Made by a program: the position numbers and the translations under genes. Of a stretch of 64,000 bases of DNA, positions 10,025 to 18,456 are shown piece after piece; within the stretch, counting starts at the first letter, position 1; every line of letters starts with the position of its first letter. The notes below the pieces were generated by a model that saw nothing but the letters and a program-made list of their open reading frames with translations, did no database searches and was not told where the DNA came from. The DNA comes from Candidatus Poribacteria bacterium (GTDB taxonomy: Bacteria; Poribacteria; WGA-4E; PCPOR2b): positions 20,736 through 84,735 of the forward strand of contig PYIZ01000006.1 in the NCBI GenBank assembly GCA_003635265.1, read 5' to 3'.

Positions 10025-10606
10025 ATGATCAACTCCAAACAATTCCAGACCACAGTCCATCGCTTCATCGAACTCTATGGGGATCGAACCGAAGGAATCG
10101 GAGAGGAAATCCACGCCGGGCTAGCATGGATTGATGAAACCAAATTTGTCCTGATCGGAGGTGCCGACACAACCACGCCCCAGCCACCTAGCTGGCGGCG
10201 TATCTCACGGCTGCTCGACCTTGCCCAGCAACTCAACAGGCCCCTACTTTTGTGGGATCCTCCATTCCAAACGGACATAACCGGTCCAACCACCCTGTTA
10301 CATAGAAGCGCAGTACAAAATAGTCAGCTACAACTACTGAAGTTACCTGTTCCTATCATCGGTGTTTTTGAGGCGTTAGCCCTAGAACCCAACTTTGCAC
10401 CGATTGATGCGGCAGTCCTCGTACAACCGGGCGAAGCAGGTCCACAACTGGAAACTTCCCCGGTTTTGGTTAAGGTAGCAGCCGATTCTGCCGGTCTTAA
10501 ATCGGAGATTCTGGAACTCATAGGTCACCTGTCAACCCTTCCGGTTGAGAGACTGGTAGATCAGCGATTGAATAGCCTGCGCCAAGCCGCTGGAAGCGGT
10601 CACTGA
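10025..10606 (+). CDS. Degenerate AccA-like (carboxyltransferase alpha/crotonase-fold) protein
   Basis: 193 residues. The start (FIELYGDRTEGIGEEIHAGLA), the RxxRLLDLAQQLNRPLLLWDPP segment and the C-terminus (LPVERLVDQRLNSLRQ) follow the order of acetyl-CoA carboxylase carboxyltransferase alpha. In AccA these are [31 protein letters not shown] and the terminal LSPEELLxxRYxKFR. The protein is about 120 residues shorter than typical AccA. It lacks the GEGGSGGA oxyanion-hole region and the middle acyl-CoA segment, so catalysis is doubtful. A TACAAT box ends 4 bases before the ATG and no Shine-Dalgarno sequence is seen, so the mRNA may be leaderless. The family match is from motif memory. Confidence 0.55.
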   Translation: MINSKQFQTTVHRFIELYGDRTEGIGEEIHAGLAWIDETKFVLIGGADTTTPQPPSWRRISRLLDLAQQLNRPLLLWDPPFQTDITGPTTLLHRSAVQNSQLQLLKLPVPIIGVFEALALEPNFAPIDAAVLVQPGEAGPQLETSPVLVKVAADSAGLKSEILELIGHLSTLPVERLVDQRLNSLRQAAGSGH

Positions 10607-10722
10607 TTTCCAAGTGAGCGTAATCTCTAGGAAACCGAGATCTCCGTTCCGTTTCTTTTCATTTATTGCTCCCCATTGGTCCCACCGGGGCAATATGTCC
10701 AAGAATACTCGCAAAAAATAAC

Positions 10723-10751
10723 TTGACATATATAGCACGATAGCGTAAAAT
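10723..10751 (+). promoter_or_regulatory. Sigma-70 promoter for the LamG-like gene
   Basis: TTGACA (10723-10728), 17-bp spacer, TAAAAT (10746-10751). It lies about 70 bp upstream of the downstream start codon and fits a housekeeping promoter. Confidence 0.85.
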
Positions 10752-10819
10752 TCATCCTAAGATGTGACAAGTGTTAAGAGTGTTGAATAGCCCCAACTTC
10801 AAAAAAGGAGAGACACATC

Positions 10820-11572
10820 ATGAAACTTCAATCACTTTTCGCCCTGCTCTTGGTGTGTGCGTTCGCGTTTCTAACCGTGTATCCTGCCGATGCTATCATC
10901 TACGGCAAGCGAGGCGACGACGAAGCCACCATCCCTTGGGCAGAAGGTATTAAGCATTGGGAGCCGGGTCCCGGTGCACAGTTTGAGATTAAGGGAGATT
11001 TACTTGAGCTCCATTCTCAAGGTAACACAGGCCTCTTTTTCAATCACCCGGATACCAACCCTGCTGAACTGACGGACTATGAGTTAGAGGTATCTGCACG
11101 AAAAATCGGCGACGATAGCAAATACTTCCATCTCTTCACCCGGACCGTTGTTCCGACCAAAGACTTCTATTTTGTCGAGGTCAGTTACAACTCCAACACC
11201 ATCTCAATGTATGAATTTAGAGACGGTGGAGCACATGAGATTACCCCCGGCGGTAACGCTGGACGCCCCAAACGCCCCGATTCAAAGGATACGAAGGGCG
11301 GCGAGCATTACGTCCTCACATTCTCAGCTGAGGGAAATATCCTCAAGTACTCGGTTGATGGCAGATTGTCAATTGTAGTGCAGAACAACAAATGGACAAA
11401 AGGTCCTCCGGGTATCGGTGGACGTGGTGGTCAAGTGAACTACTATTGGGTCCGTGTTGACTCCTTGCCGGAACAGGGACTACAAAACATCCCTTCAACG
11501 GACAAACAGCTGTCAGTCGATAGCAAAGGCAAGCTGACAACAACATGGGGCAAGCTGAAACGCGGTTTCTAA
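10820..11572 (+). CDS. Secreted LamG/concanavalin-like protein with KLTTTWGKLK C-terminal tag
   Basis: 250 residues. A signal peptide (about 1-25, ending ADA) precedes a beta-sandwich of the concanavalin/LamG or DUF1080 kind: FEIKGDLLELHSQGNTGLFF, then YELEVSARKIGDDSKYFHLFTR, then YVLTFSAEGNILKYSVDG. The last ~20 residues (LSVDSKGKLTTTWGKLK plus RGF) match the C-termini of the five Kelch proteins at 15-20.6 kb, although the bodies are unrelated. A carbohydrate-binding or surface role is likely. The SD is AAAGGAGAG. It is a single-gene unit with its own promoter and terminator. Confidence 0.75.
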   Translation: MKLQSLFALLLVCAFAFLTVYPADAIIYGKRGDDEATIPWAEGIKHWEPGPGAQFEIKGDLLELHSQGNTGLFFNHPDTNPAELTDYELEVSARKIGDDSKYFHLFTRTVVPTKDFYFVEVSYNSNTISMYEFRDGGAHEITPGGNAGRPKRPDSKDTKGGEHYVLTFSAEGNILKYSVDGRLSIVVQNNKWTKGPPGIGGRGGQVNYYWVRVDSLPEQGLQNIPSTDKQLSVDSKGKLTTTWGKLKRGF

Positions 11573-11592
11573 GAATAAAAACAACTTAGCAT

Positions 11593-11632
11593 AAAAAGGG
11601 CGAGGCATCAATAGATGTCTCGCCTTTTTTTG
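11593..11632 (+). terminator. Rho-independent terminator
   Basis: An 11-bp stem (11599-11609 with 11614-11624, one G-U pair) with loop AATA is followed by seven T, and flanking A/T pairs extend the stem. It ends the LamG-like gene. Confidence 0.9.
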
Positions 11633-11711
11633 TTTCCATCGTTTCTGCGTTGTGGGTGCCCTTCGTGGAGAACGCAGATCTGCGTCCCGTATATTCTCCA
11701 GCACGCATTAT

Positions 11712-11736
11712 ACACATGTCACCCCTCTGGGGCTAA
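11712..11736 (+). repeat. Palindromic repeat family A, copy 1
   Basis: ACACATGTCACCCCTCTGGGG followed by CTAA; hairpin CCCC-TCT-GGGG. One of eight copies in the window. Confidence 0.75.
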
Positions 11737-11762
11737 GGTTTTTTGGTTTTCCCTTGTTCTAT

Positions 11763-11787
11763 AAACATGTCGCCCCTCTGGGGCTAA
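11763..11787 (+). repeat. Palindromic repeat family A, copy 2
   Basis: AAACATGTCGCCCCTCTGGGG followed by CTAA; hairpin GCCCC-TCT-GGGGC. Confidence 0.8.
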
Positions 11788-11892
11788 ATGTGTCCTCTAA
11801 ATCACTTCTCGTATTCGACAACACATTGCACTCCTCCCCGATAAATCGGGATTCAAAACTGGAGTGCGGGGGTTTAGGACATGCCACCCGGC

Positions 11893-11920
11893 TATAGACA
11901 TATCGCTCCTCTGGAGCGAA
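11893..11920 (+). repeat. Palindromic repeat family A, copy 3 (covarying variant)
   Basis: TATAGACATATCGCTCC then TCTGGAGCGAA; stem CGCTCC/GGAGCG, with compensatory changes relative to the GCCCC/GGGGC copies. Confidence 0.8.
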
Positions 11921-12029
11921 GGCAAAGGCCCAAGTCGTAGGAACAAAGTCTTCTCCCTAATGGGGTTGAGAGACTCAACCCCTACGCAATCTCTCGCTTC
12001 CCCGCTCTCTCTCGTTTTCTGCATCTCCG

Positions 12030-13952
12030 CTAACGGTAGAACGAATAAACCTCAATCCCCCAAAAGACACGGATCAGCACCCAGCCCCCACCGACCAGAT
12101 ACTCTCCGAACAGCAACCCCAAGAAAAAGGGCAGCGTCTTCCGATAGAGCCGAATGCCCCCGACCTTCAATACAGTTGCCTTGACCGCCCAACTGATAAA
12201 GACGGAAAACCATACCCAGCCGAAGGTCCAAGGACTGCTAGCAATTGCGTAACCGGCAGGGTGGAAGGGCCAAAGCGGAAATCGTGTGCGAATCGCCCAG
12301 AGGAATCCAGTAAAGAGAAAACCCACGCCCATAAAAATCACTGCGGGCACATTAGTCTCCGTTGGGTTGTAGAGCCAGTTCCGCATATTGGCATACGCCC
12401 CATTGCCTAACCCCACATTAATGTTGTCACCCCCACTGGTGTAGGCGAGCGTGAGGTATGCCCAGAACGTGGTCAGGATACCCGCAACGACCGCCAAAAG
12501 CATCACGCCAATCAAGCGGCGGGATGCCATTTGCGTCGCATCCGCGACCTTGAACCCTTCAAGTACGTGCGGCATCGGATGAGCGCGATAGCCACGATTA
12601 AACGTATAATAAAACCCCATCATAACCAAACTCGGTGGCGGAATCCGACGGGTGCCGATTGCATCTGTGATGAAAAGACGGGGATTAACAAGAAACATCT
12701 CATTCGTCGGCGGTCCCACCTCTGCACGGATGCGCCCCACAGCGATTGCCAAGAGGTAGTAGGTGAGAAAGTAGAGTCCCGCCATCCAGAGCGTCATCCC
12801 CCCGTAGTATGAAAAGATCAATAAAAAGATCACCCCACCCGTCAACCCCAATACCGCCCACCGATACTTCATCGGTTCGTTCTCTTCGTCCGGCTGGTCA
12901 CGTAAAAGATTCTTGAAAACCGAAATAAAGTACCGGCGTCCACCATAGAGGGCAAAACAGGCAATGGCGAAAAAAGCACCGATGCTTTGAGGGCCCTCAT
13001 ACGGGAAGCCGGGAAAACTGGCAAGCCCCAACGCGCGCCCCAAGATGCGCTCCGCTTTCCAAAAAAGAAAGAAGAACCACAGCGAAAAGGACATCTCCAG
13101 CGGCATCAGAAACCCTAGTCCCAGTCCGAAAGGCAGTATGTAAATCGGGGTCCACCCCATCGCATTCCACGGCTTCTCCGTAAAGAATTGACCTATCTCT
13201 GCTTTACGCACAGGGATTTCCGGGAATGCGGGGAACAGGACATGCAGTCCGTTGATCAGGTCAATCCCGCCTGCGACCGCGAATCCGAGCCACATCATCT
13301 TCGATTTGAAGAGAGAACCATCGGACCGGGTCATCTCCAACGGCAACTGAACGATTGGGTAAGCCAACCGCTCTCGGGTAATCCATTGCCGACGCAAGAT
13401 AGCGTCCATGCAGATCATTACCCAAATCAAGGCAGTCAAGAGCACCGTCCACCACAGAATTGGGCGTAACCACGGTTGAAGGTGTGCTTTGGTATAGGGT
13501 GTGCTCTGACCTTCATAGAAATCGAGCAGGCTTAACGGATCTCTTACCGTCAACCAAGGAGGCAGGTATCTCCAGAAAAGTGCCTTCCACTCATTTTCAG
13601 GGGTGGCAAACCAAAAACCGTGCGAAAGGGTTGGCACAACGGTTTGCCCGACATCGTGACCGGCAATTGCTGAAGAGAACGAGAGCATCATGTAGACGGT
13701 CATGAGCTCTCCTTGCTGCAGCACAAAACGTGGTAGGAAACGCTTTATCAGCGCGTTTACAATGATTAACACGGTGAGGCTGATGACCACGTTATAGATC
13801 AACGACATCGTCGTCGCCAACGTACCGATGTACTTGACCTCGTTCGTGATAATAAAATAGGTGTTCACCGGCATCAGTGCCAACGCAAGTATCACAGCGC
13901 GAAGCGTTAATCCAGAGTTTGGCTTTTGATTGCCAATTGGTTGTTCAGTCAT
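12030..13952 (-). CDS. Polytopic membrane protein, DUF6785/OPT-transporter-like
   Basis: 640 residues with about 12-14 hydrophobic segments spread over the whole length, a cytoplasmic N-terminus (MTEQPIGNQKPNSG), and a conserved-looking loop GRIRAEVGPPTNEMF after the middle helices. Length and layout fit the DUF6784/6785 proteins common in Poribacteria and Planctomycetes, which resemble oligopeptide (OPT) transporters. Substrate is unknown. The upstream region (13953-14127) shows no clear SD. The neighbouring minus-strand dioxygenase ends 175 bp upstream, so co-transcription is possible but not shown. Confidence 0.65.
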   Translation of the reverse strand: MTEQPIGNQKPNSGLTLRAVILALALMPVNTYFIITNEVKYIGTLATTMSLIYNVVISLTVLIIVNALIKRFLPRFVLQQGELMTVYMMLSFSSAIAGHDVGQTVVPTLSHGFWFATPENEWKALFWRYLPPWLTVRDPLSLLDFYEGQSTPYTKAHLQPWLRPILWWTVLLTALIWVMICMDAILRRQWITRERLAYPIVQLPLEMTRSDGSLFKSKMMWLGFAVAGGIDLINGLHVLFPAFPEIPVRKAEIGQFFTEKPWNAMGWTPIYILPFGLGLGFLMPLEMSFSLWFFFLFWKAERILGRALGLASFPGFPYEGPQSIGAFFAIACFALYGGRRYFISVFKNLLRDQPDEENEPMKYRWAVLGLTGGVIFLLIFSYYGGMTLWMAGLYFLTYYLLAIAVGRIRAEVGPPTNEMFLVNPRLFITDAIGTRRIPPPSLVMMGFYYTFNRGYRAHPMPHVLEGFKVADATQMASRRLIGVMLLAVVAGILTTFWAYLTLAYTSGGDNINVGLGNGAYANMRNWLYNPTETNVPAVIFMGVGFLFTGFLWAIRTRFPLWPFHPAGYAIASSPWTFGWVWFSVFISWAVKATVLKVGGIRLYRKTLPFFLGLLFGEYLVGGGWVLIRVFWGIEVYSFYR

Positions 13953-14127
13953 AATGAAAGTTCATTTAGTAAAAGACGTAGATCTGTATTCTCTACAGTT
14001 GACCCCAACAAGACGATAATAGGGGCATCGTCTTTCAACGGTTTCCGAGTTGAAGATTGGAGAGGATAGGGGAGGGTTGCACGGAAAGTGATACGTGAGA
14101 GGAAGTTCGACAGGATTATAGCGATGA

Positions 14128-14913
14128 TTATGCCAATGCCTTCAAGCGGTTGTCGTTAAGCGGTTGTAACGGTGTGAAATCCCGGTTGTTGTGATACCAG
14201 TCACGCTCTGTACCGGTGCAGGCATTGCTAACAGCATTATAGTTCAAATACATGATCGCCCGCCGCCAAGGGGAGACATTATTGGCTGAACCGTGCACGA
14301 CATTGCAATGGCAAAAACAGACGGATCCTGCGGGGCCTATTAACGCTTCGATACCACTATCTTCAGCCAATCGTTCCAGGGTGGGACGATCAATATGGTG
14401 CAAGGCATAGCCCTTCGCGTCCTTGTGGGGTTTAGAATCGAGGAGACCGTGCGTATGTGAACCCGGAACAACCAATAACGGCGACGTAACCGCTGTGCAA
14501 TCGTCGATAAACACGGATGCCATAATACACTTCGCTTCCGTCATCCCATCGATGCGGTGCCACGGTGGAAAATCCTGATGCCAATCCCACGACGCACCAC
14601 CGCCCAAGCCCTGTTTGGGGTTGAGACGACTCTGGTGGAGATACACATCGTCGCCCAACAATTGACGCACTGGATTCAACAAGCGTGGAAGCAGCGGAAG
14701 ATACCCGAACGGTTCTGAGTAGACATGTGCCCCAAAAGCAAGCCTGACGGAGTTCGGGTCATCTTTTTCAGGTATCACCTCTGGACCCCGACGACTGAGG
14801 ATTTGCGGCATCGCCCGCTGCAGGACCTTCACCTCGTCGTCCTCCAGTAGACTTGGGAAAAACAGATAACCCTGCTGGTTAAAGCGTGCAATTTGGGCGT
14901 CGTTGAGTTCCAT
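14128..14913 (-). CDS. Phytanoyl-CoA dioxygenase (PhyH) family Fe(II)/2-oxoglutarate oxygenase
   Basis: 261 residues. The start MELNDAQIARFNQQGYLFF is the usual PhyH N-terminus. The HxD iron ligands are in DWHQDFPPW, the distal His is in VVHGSANNVSPWRRA, and the Arg after it would hold 2-oxoglutarate. All expected ligands are present, so an active hydroxylase is likely; the substrate is unknown. It is one of three PhyH proteins in this window. Confidence 0.88.
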   Translation of the reverse strand: MELNDAQIARFNQQGYLFFPSLLEDDEVKVLQRAMPQILSRRGPEVIPEKDDPNSVRLAFGAHVYSEPFGYLPLLPRLLNPVRQLLGDDVYLHQSRLNPKQGLGGGASWDWHQDFPPWHRIDGMTEAKCIMASVFIDDCTAVTSPLLVVPGSHTHGLLDSKPHKDAKGYALHHIDRPTLERLAEDSGIEALIGPAGSVCFCHCNVVHGSANNVSPWRRAIMYLNYNAVSNACTGTERDWYHNNRDFTPLQPLNDNRLKALA

Positions 14914-14947
14914 GGTATCTATCTCATTTTGCGGTCAAAGCCTCGTT

Positions 14948-14974
14948 GTAGGGAACGCGGAATACGTTCCCTAC
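14948..14974. repeat. Palindrome GTAGGGAAC-N9-GTTCCCTAC (family C, copy 1)
   Basis: Perfect 9-bp arms with a 9-base spacer, between the dioxygenase start and the last Kelch gene. A second example with a longer spacer is at 51131-51185. There is no T-run, so it is not a classical terminator. Confidence 0.8.
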
Positions 14975-15002
14975 CATTGAGATATTTCTATGTCTCCTGC
15001 CA

Positions 15003-16076
15003 CTAGTGGACTTTCAACGCGCCCCATATCGTCGCCAGCTTGTTTTGCGGCTCGACCGAGAACTTCTCAGGGAAGGGCCAACCGGGCGGTTGGTAGGCCT
15101 CATTTTCTCTCTCATTTCCACCAGCACCGCCGTTCCAACCGCCAATGGTATAGATCTTCCCATTTGCCACAGCGATTCCAAAACTTCCCCTTGGGGTAGG
15201 CATAGCGTCCATACGGCGGTATTTATTCTCTTCTGGCGAGTATTCCCAGACATCTTGGTAAAATACAAGATCCGGATCATTTGGTCCGCCCTTAAGTCCG
15301 CCTTTGCCCTTAAATTTCTCACCGCCCATGACATAAATTTTTCCGCTATTGACGAAGGCGGCGCCGAAATTATGAACGGGTCTCTGTATCTTAGCGATGG
15401 GCCTCCATGTCTCTGTTTTGGTGTCGTATTCGTCCGCGTCTGTGGTGGACTCCTTATGGGTGAAATCGGTTGCGCCACCAAAGATATAAATCTTCCCGGG
15501 CGGCACAGCAGCACCGGCTGCCCCCCATCTCGGATTCGGCATGTCCTTTTTCTGCTCCCAAGTGTCCGTTATGGGGTTGTATACCTCGATCGCTGGAGAC
15601 GGAAAAAAGACATCGGTTGCGCCGCCAATAGTATAAATCTTACCAGCCAACACGACGGTAACAGGGGCAATGCGCGGCGTTGGCATGTCCGCTTTTTTCG
15701 ACCACGTGTCAGTCTTCGGGTCATACATCTCCACTGCCGCCAGAGGCGCGATTCCGTCACGGGTTCCGCCGATGACATAGACCTTCCCGTTGACAGAGAC
15801 AGCAGCGTGTCGTACCCGACCTGTTGGTATTGGCTTCTTTTCGACCCAGCTATCCTTCTCTGTGTCGTATTCTTCGTTTTTGTGTATCTGGGGGGTATCA
15901 TCTTGTCCGCCGATGGCATAAACCTTGGTGCCGACGGCGGCGATTTCGAGTCCCCATCTATGCGTTGGCAACGGCTTCAATTTCTTCCAGCCCGCAACGC
16001 TGTCTGGAGCGACGCAAAGGCTAAGCAGCCCACACAGGGTCAACCCTGCTAACAGTTGATAGCTTGTCCGCTTCAT
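15003..16076 (-). CDS. Secreted Kelch-repeat beta-propeller protein 1 (last of five)
   Basis: 357 residues. A signal peptide (about 1-29) is followed by six Kelch blades carrying xYxIGG and YDxxTDTWxxKxxMPTPR motifs, a complete six-bladed propeller. The protein ends FSVEPQNKLATIWGALK plus VH, the shared C-terminal tag. The SD is AAGGAGG. It is most similar to the neighbour at 16182-17255 (both have the TDxDEYDTxTETW blade and a GxKGG(L/V)xGGxNDPD loop), so the two form subgroup A. Binding to a glycan or protein partner outside the cell is inferred. Confidence 0.88.
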   Translation of the reverse strand: MKRTSYQLLAGLTLCGLLSLCVAPDSVAGWKKLKPLPTHRWGLEIAAVGTKVYAIGGQDDTPQIHKNEEYDTEKDSWVEKKPIPTGRVRHAAVSVNGKVYVIGGTRDGIAPLAAVEMYDPKTDTWSKKADMPTPRIAPVTVVLAGKIYTIGGATDVFFPSPAIEVYNPITDTWEQKKDMPNPRWGAAGAAVPPGKIYIFGGATDFTHKESTTDADEYDTKTETWRPIAKIQRPVHNFGAAFVNSGKIYVMGGEKFKGKGGLKGGPNDPDLVFYQDVWEYSPEENKYRRMDAMPTPRGSFGIAVANGKIYTIGGWNGGAGGNERENEAYQPPGWPFPEKFSVEPQNKLATIWGALKVH

Positions 16077-16181
16077 CGTGTATGCCTCCTTTATCAGTTT
16101 TAGTTAGGTTGCTTGTCAGAGAACCTTTCACCTTCTTCAGAAGAGATTTTTCTATTCAATTACCAATTCAAAACAGAGTTG

Positions 16182-17255
16182 CTATTGGCGTTGCTTGATT
16201 TCTCCCCATATCGTCGCAAGCTTGTTTTGTGGCTCGACCGAAAACTTATCAGGGAAGGGCCAACCGGGTGGCTGATAGACATGCGTACCATTTTCGTCAC
16301 CCGCACCGCCCGCCCAACCGGCGGCGACATAAATCTTGCCGTTCGCAACCGCATGTCCATAACTGGACTTCGCCTTCGGCATACGCGCCCCCATACGATT
16401 CCATTCGTCTTTCTCTGGCCAGTATTCCCAGACATCGTCATAGAAGGTCCAATCCGGGTCGTTAACACCCCCATCAACGCCCCCTTTGCCCTTCCATTTC
16501 TGACCGCCCATGACATACATTTTACCGCTATTGACAAAGCTAGCGGAGAAATTATGCAACGGTCGCTGTAGTTTTTTCTTGGGCGTCCATGTCTCCGTTC
16601 TGGTGTCGTATTCATCCACGTCTGTGGTTGATTCCTCGTGGGTGAAATCGGTTGCGCCACCAAAGATATAAATCTTCCCCTTGGCTGCAATGCCGGCAGC
16701 GGCTGCTCCCCATCTCGGATTAGGCATATCCGCCTTCTTCTCCCAAGTGTCCGTCGTGGGGTTATATACTTCGATCGCCGGAGACGGAAAATAGAGATCG
16801 GTTGCGCCGCCGATGACGTAGATGTTTGAACTCATTGCGACCACCATCGGAGCAATTCTTGGGGTCGGCATATCTGTCTTGTTTGTCCAAGCGTCATTTT
16901 TGGGGTCGTATTCTTGGACGCTTCCCAAGGCGGCAATCCCATCGAAGCTTCCCCCAAAGACATAAATCTTTCCCCTGAAAGTGACCGCAGCGTGCCGAAC
17001 CCGCCCCTGCGGTATCTCCTTGCTCTCTTCCCATTTACCCTTTGCTATGTCGAATGCTTCTACTTTTGAAATCTTGGGGCTATCATCTTGTCCAGCGATG
17101 GCGTAAACTGTGTCACCCACCGCGGCAGCGGCTAAACCCCATCGACCCGTTGGGATAGGTTCCAACTCTCTCCAAGCTCCAAAGCCTGCCGCCGAAAAGC
17201 CGAACAGGCCACATAACAGCAATCCCACTAACATCTGATATCTTGCCCGTTTCAT
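16182..17255 (-). CDS. Secreted Kelch-repeat beta-propeller protein 2
   Basis: 357 residues, subgroup A. A signal peptide (about 1-27), six Kelch blades with IAGQDD/VFGGSFD/VIGGATD/IFGGATD/VMGGQ/VAAGW turn motifs, and the C-terminal tag FSVEPQNKLATIWGEIK plus QRQ. The SD is CAGGAGGT before the ATG. It lies 105 bp upstream of propeller 1 in the same direction. The second half is closer to propeller 1 than to the other three, consistent with stepwise tandem duplication. Confidence 0.88.
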   Translation of the reverse strand: MKRARYQMLVGLLLCGLFGFSAAGFGAWRELEPIPTGRWGLAAAAVGDTVYAIAGQDDSPKISKVEAFDIAKGKWEESKEIPQGRVRHAAVTFRGKIYVFGGSFDGIAALGSVQEYDPKNDAWTNKTDMPTPRIAPMVVAMSSNIYVIGGATDLYFPSPAIEVYNPTTDTWEKKADMPNPRWGAAAAGIAAKGKIYIFGGATDFTHEESTTDVDEYDTRTETWTPKKKLQRPLHNFSASFVNSGKMYVMGGQKWKGKGGVDGGVNDPDWTFYDDVWEYWPEKDEWNRMGARMPKAKSSYGHAVANGKIYVAAGWAGGAGDENGTHVYQPPGWPFPDKFSVEPQNKLATIWGEIKQRQ

Positions 17256-17350
17256 GGTACAGACCTCCTGTATAAGATGTAGTTTGGCTCCCTTCGAGAG
17301 AACCCTCCGCTTTCCCAGTTGAGTGATACTTATCCCCGAAATAGATTTCG

Positions 17351-18439
17351 CTATCGACGCCGTTTAAGATCCCCCCATATCGTCGCTAGCTTGTCCTTGG
17401 GGGTGACCGAAAACGCTTTAGGGAAGGGCCAGCCATCAGGCGTATAGACCTCCGTCTCTTTCCGAGGACCGCCAGCCCCGTGCCCACCGACCGCATAAAT
17501 CTTTCCATCTAGAACAGCTGTTACCAAAGTCGCTCGTGGGGTTGGCATCTGATCTTTTAGCCTTGTCCATTTGTTCTTTTCTAAGTCGTATTCAAAGACT
17601 GTCCAATGCAGGATCCATCCCTCGATCGGTCGACCATCTCTGTCGTTGCCGTTAAAGGTCCTGCCCCCAATGGCATAAGCCTTGCCACTGTTGACAAAAC
17701 TCACCGACATATCGTAATAGTCGAGTGGCATTTTAGCTTTAGGGGTCCAAGTGTCCGTCTTCGGGTCGTATTCCTCCGTTAGGTCGGTATACTTTTGATG
17801 GGTGTTATCCACAGCACCGCCGCAGATGTAAATCTTACTTTTAGCAGCGAAAACGCCAGCCCCCCATCTTGGGTTAGGCATATCCGCCTTCTTTTCCCAT
17901 GAGTCGTTTACAGGGTCGTAGACTTCAACCGCAGCGGAAGGAAAGAAGAAAGAGTCCGCACCGCCGATGACATAAATCTTACCCCCTACCACCGCAGCGA
18001 GCGTCGACATCCTCGGAGTGGGCATATCGGCTTTAGGGGTCCATGTATCGGTCTTGGGATCATATTCATCGGTCAACGCAACCGCTTGAAAGTTATCCTC
18101 CGTTCCCCCAAACGCGTAAATCTTCCCTCTTACGATGGCACTACTTACCCGAAATCTGCCGCGCTGCCATTTCTGCTTTACCTCCCATACATCCTTTACG
18201 GGATCATATTCTCCCACAAATCTGCCCGGTGGTTTCATGTCGTCCTGCCCGCCAAAGCCATAAAGTTTCCCATTAAACGGTTGGACACCTAGCCCCCAGA
18301 TACCTACAGCACGGTCACCGAGTTGTGGCAGATTAACTTTTTTCTCCCATTCTCCCGCGAAACTGACCGCTGAAAAGCCAAACAGCCCGGCTACTATCAA
18401 GCCTGTTAAAATGCCATATATAATACGGTGTTTCATCAT
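17351..18439 (-). CDS. Secreted Kelch-repeat beta-propeller protein 3
   Basis: 362 residues, subgroup B. Signal peptide about 1-28 (SFA before GEW), six Kelch blades, and TDLTEEYDPKTDTW in blade five. The C-terminus is AFSVTPKDKLATIWGDLK plus RRR. Two adjacent ATG codons offer starts at 18439 and 18436; GGAG favours the first. It lies only 17 bp downstream of propeller 4, so the two share a transcript. Confidence 0.88.
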   Translation of the reverse strand: MMKHRIIYGILTGLIVAGLFGFSAVSFAGEWEKKVNLPQLGDRAVGIWGLGVQPFNGKLYGFGGQDDMKPPGRFVGEYDPVKDVWEVKQKWQRGRFRVSSAIVRGKIYAFGGTEDNFQAVALTDEYDPKTDTWTPKADMPTPRMSTLAAVVGGKIYVIGGADSFFFPSAAVEVYDPVNDSWEKKADMPNPRWGAGVFAAKSKIYICGGAVDNTHQKYTDLTEEYDPKTDTWTPKAKMPLDYYDMSVSFVNSGKAYAIGGRTFNGNDRDGRPIEGWILHWTVFEYDLEKNKWTRLKDQMPTPRATLVTAVLDGKIYAVGGHGAGGPRKETEVYTPDGWPFPKAFSVTPKDKLATIWGDLKRRR

Positions 18440-18456
18440 GACCAGCTCCCATTTTT

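Larger units (their letters stand above)
11633..12029. other. Repeat-rich convergent intergenic region, no gene
   Basis: It contains a perfect 14-bp palindrome at 11672-11685 inside a larger GGAGAA/TTCTCC inverted repeat (11667-11699), three copies of the RACATRTCGCYCC family, and a nested hairpin at 11828-11867. The hairpin has GCACTCC/GGAGTGC outer arms around CCCGATAAATCGGG. I see no supportable coding sequence. It separates the plus-strand LamG-like gene from the minus-strand membrane protein. Confidence 0.75.

Noticed and set aside
11763-11787. Small peptides of the KHVAPLGLN type encoded by family A repeats
   Set aside because: They are translations of a palindromic repeat that occurs in several frames and both orientations, without SD; the covariation supports an RNA/DNA hairpin, not a protein.
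11640-12029. CRISPR array in the repeat-rich gap
   Set aside because: Repeats are few, unevenly spaced and palindromic with no uniform spacers; no cas genes are near.
15006-16052. Long plus-strand frame opposite Kelch protein 1
   Set aside because: It is an antisense shadow of the propeller gene: no SD, no domain, and its length follows from the codon bias of the real gene. The same applies to frames opposite the other Kelch genes.
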